Position numbers and translations under genes: made by a program. A model generated the notes under the pieces. That model made no database searches. It was not told the origin of the DNA and saw only the letters and a program-made list of their open reading frames with translations. This document shows, piece by piece, positions 35,912-44,943 of a stretch of DNA of 64,000 bases (the first letter of the stretch is position 1; each line of letters starts with the position of its first letter). Source of the DNA: Mycobacterium sp. 155 (GTDB taxonomy: Bacteria > Actinomycetota > Actinomycetes > Mycobacteriales > Mycobacteriaceae); contig NZ_KB892705.1 in assembly GCF_000373905.1 (NCBI RefSeq), positions 1,815,909 through 1,879,908 on the forward strand. The letters run 5' to 3'.

Positions 35912-36124
35912 ATGCGCCTTTCCACCCGCAACCAACTTGCCGGCACGATCGTCGAGGTCAACCTCGGCACTGTGATGGCCACGGTGAAAGTCCGCCTGGA
36001 CGGCGGTGATCAGATCGTCACATCATCGATCACCCGCGACGCCGCGGTGGATCTGGGACTCAAGGAGGGGCAGCCGGCCACGGTGTTCATCAAGTCCACC
36101 GAGGTCGCCATCGGCGTCGAATGA
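35912..36124 (+). CDS. Molbindin (single Mop/TOBE domain protein)
   Basis: The 70-residue protein MRLSTRNQLAGTIVEVNLG...VFIKSTEVAIGVE is one complete Mop/TOBE domain. Such proteins oligomerise and bind molybdate or tungstate, serving as storage or sensing. RNQLxGxIxxxxxG and the C-terminal IKSTEV pattern are typical. No mod transporter genes are adjacent. It converges on tex with an 8-base gap. Confidence 0.9.
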   Translation: MRLSTRNQLAGTIVEVNLGTVMATVKVRLDGGDQIVTSSITRDAAVDLGLKEGQPATVFIKSTEVAIGVE

Positions 36125-36132
36125 CGCCGCGA

Positions 36133-38574
36133 CTACTTGTTCCCGAAGCCGGCCTTGCGTAGCGCATCAGCCAAAGAACCTGACGGCTGGTTCGAGCGCC
36201 GGGAGTCGTTGCCGCGACCGCGGGCCTGATTGCCGCGGGCCTGATTGCCACGAGCCTGGTTGCCGCTATCGCGACGGCTGTTTCCACCGCCGCGGTTCTG
36301 GTTGCCGCCACGGTTGTCGCCGCCACGCTCGGGTCGCTCGCCCCGATCCCGTTCGGGGCTGTCGTTCAGGCGCAGAGTCAGGCTGATCCGCTGCCGGTCG
36401 ACGTCGACATCGAGCACCTTGACCCGCACCACCTGACCGGACTTCACCACCTCGTGTGGATCGGAGATGAAGCGATCGGCCATCGCTGAGACGTGTACCA
36501 ACCCGTCCTGGTGCACACCCACGTCGACGAACGCCCCGAAGGCCGCGACGTTGGTCACCACCCCTTCCAAGACCATGCCGGCCTTGAGGTCGCCGACCTT
36601 TTCCACCCCGGCGGCGAAGGTGGCCGTGGAGAACGCAGGCCGCGGGTCACGGCCGGGCTTTTCCAGCTCGCCGAGGATGTCGGTGACCGTGGGGATACCG
36701 AAGCGGTCGTCGGCGAAGTCGGCGGGCTTGAGCGACCGCAGTGAGCGTTCATCACCGATCAGCTCGGCCAGGGTTACCCCGGAGCGGTCCAGGATCCGAC
36801 GGACCACGGGGTAGGACTCCGGGTGCACGCCGGACGCGTCCAATGGATCTTCTCCGTCGCGGATTCGCAGGAACCCCGCACATTGCTCAAAAGCTTTGGG
36901 GCCCAGACGGGGAACTTCGAGCAGCGCCTTGCGACTGCGAAACGCCCCTGCACTCTCCCGGTGGGCGACGATGGCACTGGCCAGCGATTCGGTGACCCCG
37001 GACACCCGCGCCAGCAGCGGGGCGGAAGCGGTGTTGAGGTCGACGCCCACCGCGTTGACCGCGTCCTCGACGACCGCGTCGAGGCTGCGCGCCAGCAAAC
37101 CAGGCGTCACGTCGTGCTGGTACTGCCCGACACCAATGGACTTCGGATCGATCTTCACCAGCTCGGCCAGCGGATCCTGCAGTCGGCGCGCGATCGATAC
37201 CGCGCCACGCAGCGTCACGTCGAGATCGGGCAGCTCGTGCGCGGCATAGGCCGACGCCGAGTAGACCGACGCGCCGGCCTCGCTCACCATGGCCTTGGTA
37301 GGCGCGGGTGCGCCGGCCGAGCGGATGTCGGCGATGAGTTCGGTGGCCAACGCGTCGGTTTCGCGTGACGCAGTGCCGTTGCCGACGGCGATCAGCTCGA
37401 CGCCATGGCGTGCGACGAGTGCGGCCAGGATGGCCTTGGCCTGATCCCACTGCTTCTGTGGCTGGTGCGGGTAGATGGCGCAGGTATCGACCACCTTGCC
37501 GGTGCCATCCACCACCGCAACCTTGACGCCGGTGCGGAAACCGGGGTCGAGGCCCAACGTCGTGCGGGTGCCCGCCGGGGCCGCCAGCAGCAGGTCCTTG
37601 AGGTTGCGGGCGAACACCGTCACTGCCTCGTCCTCGGCTCGCTGGCGCAACCGCATCCGGGCGTCGACCGACGCGGAGATCATCAGCTTGGCCCGCCAGG
37701 CCAGCCGGACAGTAGTCGCCAACCAAGGTGTCGCCGGGGCCTTCGCGGCCAGGTCGATGCCAAGAGACTGGGCGATCATGGCCTGGTAGATCTCGTCGTC
37801 GCCGGCGTCGAAGGTCAGCGCCAGCGCCTCTTCTTTCTCGCCGCGCAGCACGGCCAGCACGCGGTGCGACGGCATGTTCTCCAGCGGCTCGGAGAACTCG
37901 AAGTAATCACGGAACTTCTGGGCCGCAGCGCTTTTCGCAGCCTCGTCGGACCACGGAGCGGTGCGCAGTGCCCCATCGGCCCAGAACTTCTCCCTGGTGG
38001 CACCGACCAACTCGGCATCCTCGGAGGCCCGCTCGATGAGGATGTGGCGGGCGCCGTCGAGTGCGGCCGCAGCGTCGGCGACGTTCTCGTTGAGGAACTC
38101 GCCGGCCACCGCGTCGGGAACCAGGCTCGGGTCGGCGAGCAACCGGTCGGCCAGCGGCTCCAGACCCGCCTCCTTGGCGATCTGCGCCTTGGTGCGTCGC
38201 TTGGGCTTGTAGGGCAGGTATACGTCTTCTACGCGCGCCTTGGTGTCGGCCGCCATCAGCGCGGCACGCAGCTCGTCGGTCAGCTTGCCCTGCTCCTCGA
38301 TGGAGGCCAGCACCGCGTCGCGACGTTGATCGAGTTCGCGCAGGTAAGTCAGGCGCTCCTCGAGGGTGCGCAGTTGGCCGTCGTCGAGGCTTCCGGTGAC
38401 TTCTTTTCGGTACCGCGCGATGAACGGAACCGTCGCACCCTCGTCCAGCAGCGCAACGGCCGCGGCCACCTGGCGCTCACCCACGGTGAGTTCTTCGGCA
38501 ATGCGGGCGGTTACCGACTTGACGACGCCGACGCGAGGAGCAGTTTTTTCGGACGGCGGAACGCTCTGAGTCAC
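36133..38574 (-). CDS. tex: Tex family RNA-binding transcription accessory protein
   Basis: The 813-residue protein has the Tex order: N-terminal helical domain (EELTVGERQVAAAVALLDEG), YqgF/RNase H-like domain (TTLGLDPGFRTGVKVAVVD), helix-hairpin-helix domains, and an S1 RNA-binding domain (MVLEGVVTNVAAFGAFVDVGVHQDGLVHVS). A low-complexity Gly/Arg/Asn tail of about 65 residues contains three GNQARGNQ-type repeats and resembles RNA-binding RGG tails. The start is GTG 38574 (VTQSVPPSEK); no clear ribosome site is seen, so the start is provisional. Confidence 0.92.
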   Translation of the reverse strand: MTQSVPPSEKTAPRVGVVKSVTARIAEELTVGERQVAAAVALLDEGATVPFIARYRKEVTGSLDDGQLRTLEERLTYLRELDQRRDAVLASIEEQGKLTDELRAALMAADTKARVEDVYLPYKPKRRTKAQIAKEAGLEPLADRLLADPSLVPDAVAGEFLNENVADAAAALDGARHILIERASEDAELVGATREKFWADGALRTAPWSDEAAKSAAAQKFRDYFEFSEPLENMPSHRVLAVLRGEKEEALALTFDAGDDEIYQAMIAQSLGIDLAAKAPATPWLATTVRLAWRAKLMISASVDARMRLRQRAEDEAVTVFARNLKDLLLAAPAGTRTTLGLDPGFRTGVKVAVVDGTGKVVDTCAIYPHQPQKQWDQAKAILAALVARHGVELIAVGNGTASRETDALATELIADIRSAGAPAPTKAMVSEAGASVYSASAYAAHELPDLDVTLRGAVSIARRLQDPLAELVKIDPKSIGVGQYQHDVTPGLLARSLDAVVEDAVNAVGVDLNTASAPLLARVSGVTESLASAIVAHRESAGAFRSRKALLEVPRLGPKAFEQCAGFLRIRDGEDPLDASGVHPESYPVVRRILDRSGVTLAELIGDERSLRSLKPADFADDRFGIPTVTDILGELEKPGRDPRPAFSTATFAAGVEKVGDLKAGMVLEGVVTNVAAFGAFVDVGVHQDGLVHVSAMADRFISDPHEVVKSGQVVRVKVLDVDVDRQRISLTLRLNDSPERDRGERPERGGDNRGGNQNRGGGNSRRDSGNQARGNQARGNQARGRGNDSRRSNQPSGSLADALRKAGFGNK

Positions 38575-38757
38575 GTCGGAGGACCCTACCGAACCCTGCC
38601 GACAACGCCCGGTGGGGACGCCACGTGTGTCTGGCCGTGAGACGGCGCCCAAATCAACTCTTGACGTGACCCAGACCACAGCGCAGACATTTACGGCGAG
38701 TTCAGCTCCTGCCGAGGCGATGTGCAGCAGTTCGTTCTCCCTTGTCGCGCAATTAGG

Positions 38758-39101
38758 CACCAACGGGGCCGATCGTGCCGATCAAGCCCGGCCGCAAAGC
38801 CTGGCCGACACTTTCCGGTCCGCGGCCAGCCCGCAGGACCGGCGAAAGGCCGACAGCCGCTTCCACATCGGACTCGCCGTGGCCGCCCAGTCGAATCGGC
38901 TCACCACCGCCACCGTGCAGGTGCAGGGCGAGATGGCGCCTCTGCTGTGGGCGTCGGATCCGGCGGAACAACTCCTTCGAGTTCGAACAGGCCGAACACG
39001 ACCACGCCGCTCAGGCGGCGGCGCTGGAGCATTGCCTGCACGAAACCGAAGCGGTGATCAACGGCCACCTCGGCCTGGTGATGGGTGGGTCGGGTTCCTG
39101 A
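38758..39101 (+). pseudogene. Truncated, frameshifted GntR/FadR-type regulator (FCD domain only)
   Basis: In one frame, ADTFRSAASPQDRRKADSRFHIGLA and MAPLLW match the FCD ligand-binding domain (the D..FH..LA pattern). The match then continues in another frame with FEFEQAEHDHAAQAAALEHCLHETEAVINGHL up to the TGA at 39101. A frameshift at about 38955-38975 joins them. The winged-helix DNA-binding half is missing upstream. It is a relic and no function is expected. Confidence 0.65.
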
Positions 39102-39402
39102 TTTCGCCAACCAGTCTGGTGGTGTTCGCCGTGAACGCAGCCATCTCCGGACGACGACCAGTCGCGCCGCATGGACGGTGGCACATGAACCCGACTGCGT
39201 GAGATTCGATCACCGGTAGGTGTCGGGCACCGGGGCGTGTTCAGACGCGACTACCGCCAAACGGACACCGCTTCGTCGTGACGTCGGGTCACCGCACCGC
39301 AGAATAGCGTACATAGACGATCGTTCAAGGCAGTGGTTCAAGACAGGACGCGGATAAGCTTTCGGTAGCCGAACAACATCCTCGGAAACTGGAGAGTGTG
39401 CT
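39102..39402. other. Intergenic stretch before first TetR gene
   Basis: No coding frame is convincing. An 8-base palindrome ACGATCGT at 39317-39324 lies about 80 bases upstream of the TetR start and could be an operator for autoregulation; this is weak evidence. Confidence 0.3.
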
Positions 39403-39993
39403 ATGCGGGTGCCAGCAGACGAACGAAAAGAACAGCTGATTTCAGCGACCGTTGAACTGATGCGTCGCGAGGGTGTTCAGTCGGTGACCATCCGGGCAAT
39501 AGCCAAGGAGGCCAACGCCAACTTGGCTGCAGCACATTACTGCTTCAGCAACAAGGACGAGCTCATGGAGGCGGCCGCCGAGGCGTGGTTTAAGAACCTG
39601 AGCCGGTTTTCCAAAGACGCCTCGATCGAGCTGGGACTCCGTACGGCCGTGGAACAAGTCGCCGAAGGCTACTGGCGAGCGCTGGAAGAGGAACCGAGGA
39701 GCCTCCTTGCTGAGTTCGAGCTCATCTTCTGGGCAACGCGCAACGTCGCCGCCAGCCCGCTGGCTACGAAAATCTATCCCGCCTACGAAGAGGAACTTGG
39801 ACGGATCTTCTCTTCCGCGGCCGGTAACAACGGTGAGGAGTGCCTCATAGGCTTCCCGGGGCTTGTAAGAGCCTTCTTGATGGTTTACGACGGGGCAGCC
39901 ATTCAATACTTGACCGATCCGACGGCCGCCGATGATTACCGAGCCTTGTTCTTCATGATGGTTGACGCACTGCTGATCAAAGCCGGCGTATAA
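39403..39993 (+). CDS. TetR family regulator, copy 1
   Basis: The 196-residue protein has the TetR HTH at the N-terminus (QLISATVELMRREGVQSVTIRAIAKEANANLAAAHYCFSNKDELM) and an all-helical ligand domain. The HTH tyrosine context is AHYCF. It is paralogous to the gene at 43675: both share QLISAT.ELMRREGVQSVT, AVEQVAE.YWR and end DALLIKAGV. ATG 39403 has GGAGAG upstream. It lies upstream of the BCCT transporter and probably controls it, or itself, in response to a small amine-type ligand (inference). Confidence 0.9.
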   Translation: MRVPADERKEQLISATVELMRREGVQSVTIRAIAKEANANLAAAHYCFSNKDELMEAAAEAWFKNLSRFSKDASIELGLRTAVEQVAEGYWRALEEEPRSLLAEFELIFWATRNVAASPLATKIYPAYEEELGRIFSSAAGNNGEECLIGFPGLVRAFLMVYDGAAIQYLTDPTAADDYRALFFMMVDALLIKAGV

Positions 39994-40583
39994 GTTTCGT
40001 GGCCCACACGATGTCCACATAGGCAAAATCCACCGGGTCACCCCGAAGGCCGACACTCCCGCCCCGAGTAGTAGCTGGCCGAATTGCACGCCTGTGTCCG
40101 AATGCAACTCACGTTCCGACGCCTTGACGTTGACGTGCACACCGAGTCCATTGTCCCGCGGCTAACTTTCCCGTCGTTGCGGACACCGGCGCAACCCAGC
40201 TCCTCGACAAGGTGTCGCGGCGAGTTGGCCGTCCACCGCAACCGAGTCTCCGGGATCCACACTCATCCAGCTTGACCAATGCGCAGGTCGCCATAGGGTC
40301 GCGCGCGATGGATAGCCATCACTATCGTTCGTCTTAAACAGTTGACTTAGACCGATGTCTATGTCACAGTTGTGCCGGTCGTCACAGGTGACTGACGTCA
40401 CACCGGATTTCTCGGAGAGGGTCCGCCTCCTCAGCCACGACAGAGGCTCGGACTCGGTGACGACATAGCCATCCCTGGCGGCGCCGACTTATCAGCGCCT
40501 TCAATACCGGGGTCAAAAGGCTGAAGACACAACTTTATCGACTGCGATGCGCGCAGCCTGGACCCAGGATTGGAGTTAAACCA
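39994..40583. other. Long non-coding spacer before the BCCT transporter
   Basis: This 590-base stretch has no convincing ORF on either strand. It contains GATAG-N6-CTATC (40311-40326), GTCAC-AG-GTGAC (40381-40392) and the 8-base palindrome TGACGTCA (40393-40400), plausible regulatory sites. Confidence 0.5.
40311..40400 (+). promoter_or_regulatory. Cluster of inverted repeats upstream of BCCT gene
   Basis: Three inverted repeats lie within 90 bases: GATAG-N6-CTATC at 40311, GTCAC-AG-GTGAC at 40381 and TGACGTCA at 40393. A possible -35 (TTGACT) lies between them near 40343. They may be binding sites for the flanking TetR paralogues. Confidence 0.3.
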
Positions 40584-42680
40584 TTGAGTACCATCGACAA
40601 AGACGTTGACGAGCCGCCGGCTAAACTTGCCGAGAACGGCGGGCCCAGAGTCAACTGGCTCGTCCTCATCGTTGCTGCAGCTATCATCCTAACCTTCTCC
40701 ATCTGGGCGATAGCGACTCCCCGCAACGCGGAGGACACCATGAAAACGGTGATGTCCTGGCTTGCGGCAAACGTCGGCTGGATCTATGTCCTCACGGTCA
40801 CGGTCGTCATTGGATACATCCTGTGGGTCGCACTGTCCAAGGTTGGCTCCATCCGGCTGGGCCCCGACCACTCCCGCCCGCAATACCGACTTTTCACGTG
40901 GGTGGCCCAGTTGTTTGCTGCTGGCGTGGGAATCGACATGCTGTTCTTCTCGGTGACCGGACCCATCACCCAGTACATGAATCCCCCCACCGGCGAAGGC
41001 CAGACACCAGCCGCCGCCCAGGACGCGGTGGTGTGGACCATGTTCCACTACGGGATAGCCGGCTGGGCCATGTACGCGCTTCTGGGCATGGCCATGGGGT
41101 ATTTCGCCTACCGGAAGGGCCAGCCGCTGTCAATCCGGTCCGCCATATACCCGTTGCTGGGCAGACGGGTCCACGGCCGCGCCGGTGACACGGTCGATAT
41201 CGTCGTCTTGGTCGGAACGGTCGTCGGGGTTGCCACGGCACTGGGTATCGGAGTGGTGCTGCTGAATGTCGGCTTCTCCATCATGTTCGGCTTGGAACAG
41301 GGTCTAGCTCTGCAGATCGCACTGGTGGTTGTCGCCGTCGTGGTGACCATTGGCGCTTGCACCTCGGGCGTCGACAAAGGCATCCGCTGGATCGCGGAGC
41401 TGAACATCTGGGCCACGGCGGCCACGCTGCTCTACATCTTGGTGACTGGCCAGACCTCGTTCCTGCTCAACGCCCTGCTGGAGAACATCGGCCGCTTTAT
41501 CTTTACGCTGCCCGCCCGCACATTGCAGACCTTCGCCTACGAGCCGGGCGGTTCAGACTGGATGGGCGCCTGGACTCTGTTCTTCTGGGCCTTCTGGCTG
41601 GCCTGGGGACCTTTCGTAGCCCTGTTCCTGGCACGTATTTCACGTGGTCGGACATTGCGTGAGTTCGTGATCGCTGCGATCACTGTCCCGGTGCTGTGCG
41701 ACTTCTTAGTCGTGAGCATCTTCGGCAACAGCGCCATGCACGAGGTCCTGGGAGGGAACAAAGAGTTCGCTCAACTGGCCATTGATAACCCCCAACAGGG
41801 CTGGTACGCGTTGCTCGGGATGTTCCCCGGAGCGGCCTTTCTGATCGGGCTGGCCACGTTGGCGGGCGTGCTGTTCTACATCACCAGCGCCAACTCCGGT
41901 GCCATGATGATGTCCAACTTCTCCTCTACCATTCCCGATCCGTCTCAGGACGGGCCAAAATGGCTGCGAGTCTTCTGGGCCTTGGTCACCGGGCTGCTGG
42001 TCATCGCGATGCTGGTGGCGGGTGGCGTGACCACCATGGAGTACGCCACGCTCATCTTCGCCCTTCCCGTGACGATTATCGCGTGGCTGGTCATGGCGTC
42101 CTTCACGAAAGCGCTGCGGGTGGAGCGCGCCCAACTTGAAGGCCGGGTGCTGCGCCGCCCGTCAATGGCCGTAACCAACGGTCATGCGCCCGACCACACC
42201 TGGCGCCACAGACTTCGCGCGATGTGGTCCTATCCCTCCAAAAAGCAGGCAGCACAGTTCATGGAAGACACTGTTCATCCCGCACTGACCGAACTTGTTG
42301 GGGAGTTCACGGAGCAGGGCCACCAAGCCACCCTTGAAATCGAGCCGAACGCTCCGACAGATATTCCTAGCTACACGTTGGTCGTCAACATCCCGGACCA
42401 CAGCAACTTCCTCTATCAGGTCCAGGCTGTGGAAACTCCCGTTCCCGTATTCGGGGGGCGCATGTTCCCTGAAACCGACGGCTACTACCGGGTGGAGGCC
42501 TTCACCCAGACCGGCTCCGAAGGCTACGACCTCATGGGCGTAACACACGACCAAGTGATCGAGGACGTCCTGGCCCGCTACGAGAGTCACCTGGGGTTCC
42601 TCACCTACTTGGAACAAGCAAAACCACAGGTCCGCGAACAAACCCGCCGGCCCAAGGAACTGAGTGAACCTACGCATTAG
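40584..42680 (+). CDS. BCCT family transporter (BetT-like, choline/betaine type)
   Basis: The 698-residue protein has about 12 TM helices and the BCCT motif FAAGVGIDMLFFSVTGPITQYM. The Asp after GVGI is typical of proton-coupled BetT-type carriers rather than sodium-coupled BetP types. WTLFFWAFWLAWGPFVALFLARISRGRT is the Trp-rich signature. A soluble C-terminal domain of about 150 residues, as in BetT, follows residue 525 and may sense osmotic state. Start is TTG 40584 with GGAG 8 bases upstream; no ATG fits. The likely substrate is choline, betaine, carnitine or a related onium compound. Confidence 0.9.
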   Translation: MSTIDKDVDEPPAKLAENGGPRVNWLVLIVAAAIILTFSIWAIATPRNAEDTMKTVMSWLAANVGWIYVLTVTVVIGYILWVALSKVGSIRLGPDHSRPQYRLFTWVAQLFAAGVGIDMLFFSVTGPITQYMNPPTGEGQTPAAAQDAVVWTMFHYGIAGWAMYALLGMAMGYFAYRKGQPLSIRSAIYPLLGRRVHGRAGDTVDIVVLVGTVVGVATALGIGVVLLNVGFSIMFGLEQGLALQIALVVVAVVVTIGACTSGVDKGIRWIAELNIWATAATLLYILVTGQTSFLLNALLENIGRFIFTLPARTLQTFAYEPGGSDWMGAWTLFFWAFWLAWGPFVALFLARISRGRTLREFVIAAITVPVLCDFLVVSIFGNSAMHEVLGGNKEFAQLAIDNPQQGWYALLGMFPGAAFLIGLATLAGVLFYITSANSGAMMMSNFSSTIPDPSQDGPKWLRVFWALVTGLLVIAMLVAGGVTTMEYATLIFALPVTIIAWLVMASFTKALRVERAQLEGRVLRRPSMAVTNGHAPDHTWRHRLRAMWSYPSKKQAAQFMEDTVHPALTELVGEFTEQGHQATLEIEPNAPTDIPSYTLVVNIPDHSNFLYQVQAVETPVPVFGGRMFPETDGYYRVEAFTQTGSEGYDLMGVTHDQVIEDVLARYESHLGFLTYLEQAKPQVREQTRRPKELSEPTH

Positions 42681-42819
42681 TCAACAGCGCGTGGGGTTTT
42701 GAGATCGACTCAGTCCCGTGTGCGACCAACGTGCAGATTCCGTATCCGGAATGTGCGTATCAAAGATCAACAGTTCGGCTAAAGCGGTCGGACTATTCAC
42801 ACCACGAATTGGAGTAACC

Positions 42820-43203
42820 ATGACGGAAATCACAACTATCGGAACCCTGAGCAAGGCCGGGGCCATCCACAAGGTGGAGAAGGCTTACGAAGGCTTGCCG
42901 AGCATGGACGAGGCCGGTGTCGTCGCCGCTATCGGTGATGCCCTCCACAACCCCGAAGGATCGGTCATGTGCGCCGGGTTCTTCGAGCTGAAGAAGTCCG
43001 AGCCCCTGGTCTACACCTACACCTACGACGAGATGAAGATCGTCGTCAAGGGCGAGTTCATCCTCACCGACCAGGACACCGGCGAGGTCACGCACGCCAA
43101 GGAGCGCGACGTGCTGTTCTTCCCCAAGGGAACCACCGTGAAGTTCGAGACCCCTGAGTACGGGCTCGGATTCTTCGCCGGCGACCGCACCTTCGCCCCC
43201 TAG
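42820..43203 (+). CDS. EutQ-like cupin protein
   Basis: The 127-residue single cupin has YTYTYDEMKIVVKGEFILTD and KERDVLFFPKGTTVKFETPEYGLGFFAG, the pattern of ethanolamine-utilisation EutQ/DUF861 cupins. The usual HxH metal ligands are absent, as in EutQ. GGAG precedes ATG 42820; the ORF extension to 42718 is not supported. It follows the BCCT gene by 139 bases and ends in a strong hairpin. A role in quaternary-amine or ethanolamine metabolism is inferred from context. Confidence 0.82.
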   Translation: MTEITTIGTLSKAGAIHKVEKAYEGLPSMDEAGVVAAIGDALHNPEGSVMCAGFFELKKSEPLVYTYTYDEMKIVVKGEFILTDQDTGEVTHAKERDVLFFPKGTTVKFETPEYGLGFFAGDRTFAP

Positions 43204-43210
43204 GGCCCTG

Positions 43211-43254
43211 GTCTGGGTTCGCTGGGAAGGGTAGACAGCCCAGCGAACCCAGAC
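43211..43254 (+). terminator. Strong hairpin terminator after EutQ-like gene
   Basis: GTCTGGGTTCGCTGGG (43211-43226) and its exact complement CCCAGCGAACCCAGAC (43239-43254) form a perfect 16-base-pair stem with a 12-base loop, beginning 8 bases after the stop. It should end the BCCT-cupin transcript. Confidence 0.8.
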
Positions 43255-43526
43255 ATTGGTCTATACATCGATATTTCGCCACGGGAACGGTTCAAGCCGA
43301 CCGGTTGTGAAATGTCTAGGGATGCGATCCACTGCCCTGTTATCTCTGCCTCTTTTCGTCTTGTCAGTGGGTACCTGGAATTCACGTCTGCCACCGAGAA
43401 ATAGCTCGGTGCACAGGCACCGGCCGTTAACAGAAAGCGGAATCGCTCAGTTACCGGCTTGATATACGGCCTCACTCACACCGTTGGACACCAACGTCCC
43501 ACGAAAATCTGGAAGAGGAAATTCTC

Positions 43527-43665
43527 ATGATATTAAGAGCCGGAATTATGGGCGGTGGCCCCAACGGCCTGCCACAACTGCGGGTATTCGAATCAGCGCG
43601 TCAAGAGGGGATTGCGATCCCCGAAATAATGTGCTTCGAGAACGGAGCGAAACCAGGAGGTTGGA
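43527..43665 (+). pseudogene. N-terminal stub of a flavin monooxygenase (trimethylamine monooxygenase-like)
   Basis: ATG 43527 opens a frame reading MILRAGIMGGGPNGLPQLRVF, then ESARQEGIAIPEIMCFENGAKPGGW. This matches the FAD-binding N-terminus of bacterial trimethylamine monooxygenases (pattern AIIGAGPSGLAQLRAF...IPE.VCFEK...GG.W). The match stops where the second TetR gene's ribosome site begins; the remaining 400 or so residues of an FMO are missing. GGAAGAGGAA precedes the ATG, so the stub was once expressed. The deletion probably happened when the TetR region recombined. Confidence 0.7.
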
Positions 43666-43674
43666 GGGGTGGCT

Positions 43675-44262
43675 ATGCGGGTATCCGCAGACAAGCGAAG
43701 AGGACAGCTGATTTCAGCGACCCTGGAACTAATGCGACGCGAAGGTGTTCAGTCAGTGACCATGCGGGCCATCGCCAAGGAGGCCAAGGCACCCTTGGCG
43801 ACCGCACACTATTGCTTCGCTGACAAGAGCGAGCTCATGGACGCAGCAGCCGGCGCTTGGTTGAAGAACTTGAACAGATTTTCTCACGATATTTCAGTTC
43901 ACCTAGGACTTCGCAAGGCCGTGGAACAAGTGGCCGAAGAGTACTGGCGTTCGTTAGCCGAAGAGCCCGCAAGCCTCCTCGCCGAGATCGAACTCATCCT
44001 GTGGGCAACGCGTAATGCTTCCGTAAGCCCGCTGGCCGCGAAGATTTATCCTGCCTACGTCGTGGAGCTGGGAAATATCTTCTCCGCCGCAGCCAAAAAC
44101 AACGGTGACAAGTGTCTGATGGACATGACAACACTCGTGCGGTCTTTCCTGATGATCTACAACGGAGCGGCCATCCAATACATGACCAACCCGAACGCGA
44201 CCGATCACCGGGCCATGCTTTTCATTCTGGTTGATGCACTTCTGATCAAGGCTGGCGTCTGA
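43675..44262 (+). CDS. TetR family regulator, copy 2
   Basis: The 195-residue regulator (MRVSADKRRGQLISATLEL...) is paralogous to the one at 39403, with roughly two thirds of positions identical by eye, including the recognition region (AIAKEAKAPLATAHYCF) and the DALLIKAGV ending. ATG 43675 is chosen by analogy with copy 1; GGAGGGG lies 5 bases upstream, and GTG 43669 is an alternative. The two copies bracket the transporter, cupin and FMO stub. Ligand residues differ, so they may sense different compounds. Confidence 0.9.
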   Translation: MRVSADKRRGQLISATLELMRREGVQSVTMRAIAKEAKAPLATAHYCFADKSELMDAAAGAWLKNLNRFSHDISVHLGLRKAVEQVAEEYWRSLAEEPASLLAEIELILWATRNASVSPLAAKIYPAYVVELGNIFSAAAKNNGDKCLMDMTTLVRSFLMIYNGAAIQYMTNPNATDHRAMLFILVDALLIKAGV

Positions 44263-44348
44263 ACCCTCACACTCCTGTCTTCACTTCTCTCAAATTATTT
44301 ACTGGAGCTTTCCGTAGTGCAGACTCCCCCGAAGAAACGGATGTAGAA

Positions 44349-44756
44349 ATGACAAAACCTACCCCGCCCTTGCCACTGGCGACGGGGAAAGCAATCGATT
44401 CCTGGCCGTCGAAGTCCATGGAGACCTTTGGTGACGAATGGCCCAGGATGCGCTGCAGATTCATCAACGCTGATCCTGTCGGTGCTTGGGATGATTTCAT
44501 ACTCTCGGAATGGGAGCTGGAGCGCTGCGGCTGGGAGGACTTCCACCCGCACACCGAGACGGCTTTCGTTGTGGAAGGTGAACTTCACATCGAGTGCGAT
44601 GGCGAGTCCGTCATTCTGGGACCTGGCGACTCGGCGCGCGTCAATCCAGGACGCACAGGCCGATACTGGGCGCCCGTCTACGCGCGGATGCTTACCACTT
44701 ACGGACCCAACCCCGACGGCATGGAATCGCACTCCTTCCGATACTTCGAAATCTGA
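44349..44756 (+). CDS. Small cupin protein
   Basis: The 135-residue protein holds one cupin_2-type barrel with FHPHTETAFVVEGELHI and ILGPGDSARVNPG. The HxH metal ligands and a Glu are present; the distal His of motif 2 is replaced. It could be a metal-dependent lyase/dioxygenase-like enzyme or a sugar/amine-binding protein. Context with a BCCT carrier recalls cupin enzymes acting on onium compounds, but no substrate can be assigned. The ribosome site is weak. Confidence 0.75.
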   Translation: MTKPTPPLPLATGKAIDSWPSKSMETFGDEWPRMRCRFINADPVGAWDDFILSEWELERCGWEDFHPHTETAFVVEGELHIECDGESVILGPGDSARVNPGRTGRYWAPVYARMLTTYGPNPDGMESHSFRYFEI

Positions 44757-44943
44757 TTTCGGTATCTCCACCCAGCCGCGCAAGCCCAGACGTCTAACGC
44801 TCTCCAGATCATTTGATTCGGCGAGAACCCAACCGGACTCGACTCAAACTCAAGCACCAACACCTGGACCGGTCCTTTCATCACGCCGCGCGAGTGAGGC
44901 GCGTTATTTGGAGGGCTCCGGCTGACATTCGTTAGGAGCTGGT

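Noticed and set aside
37405..38640. 411-codon plus-strand frame over tex
   Set aside because: Antisense shadow of tex.
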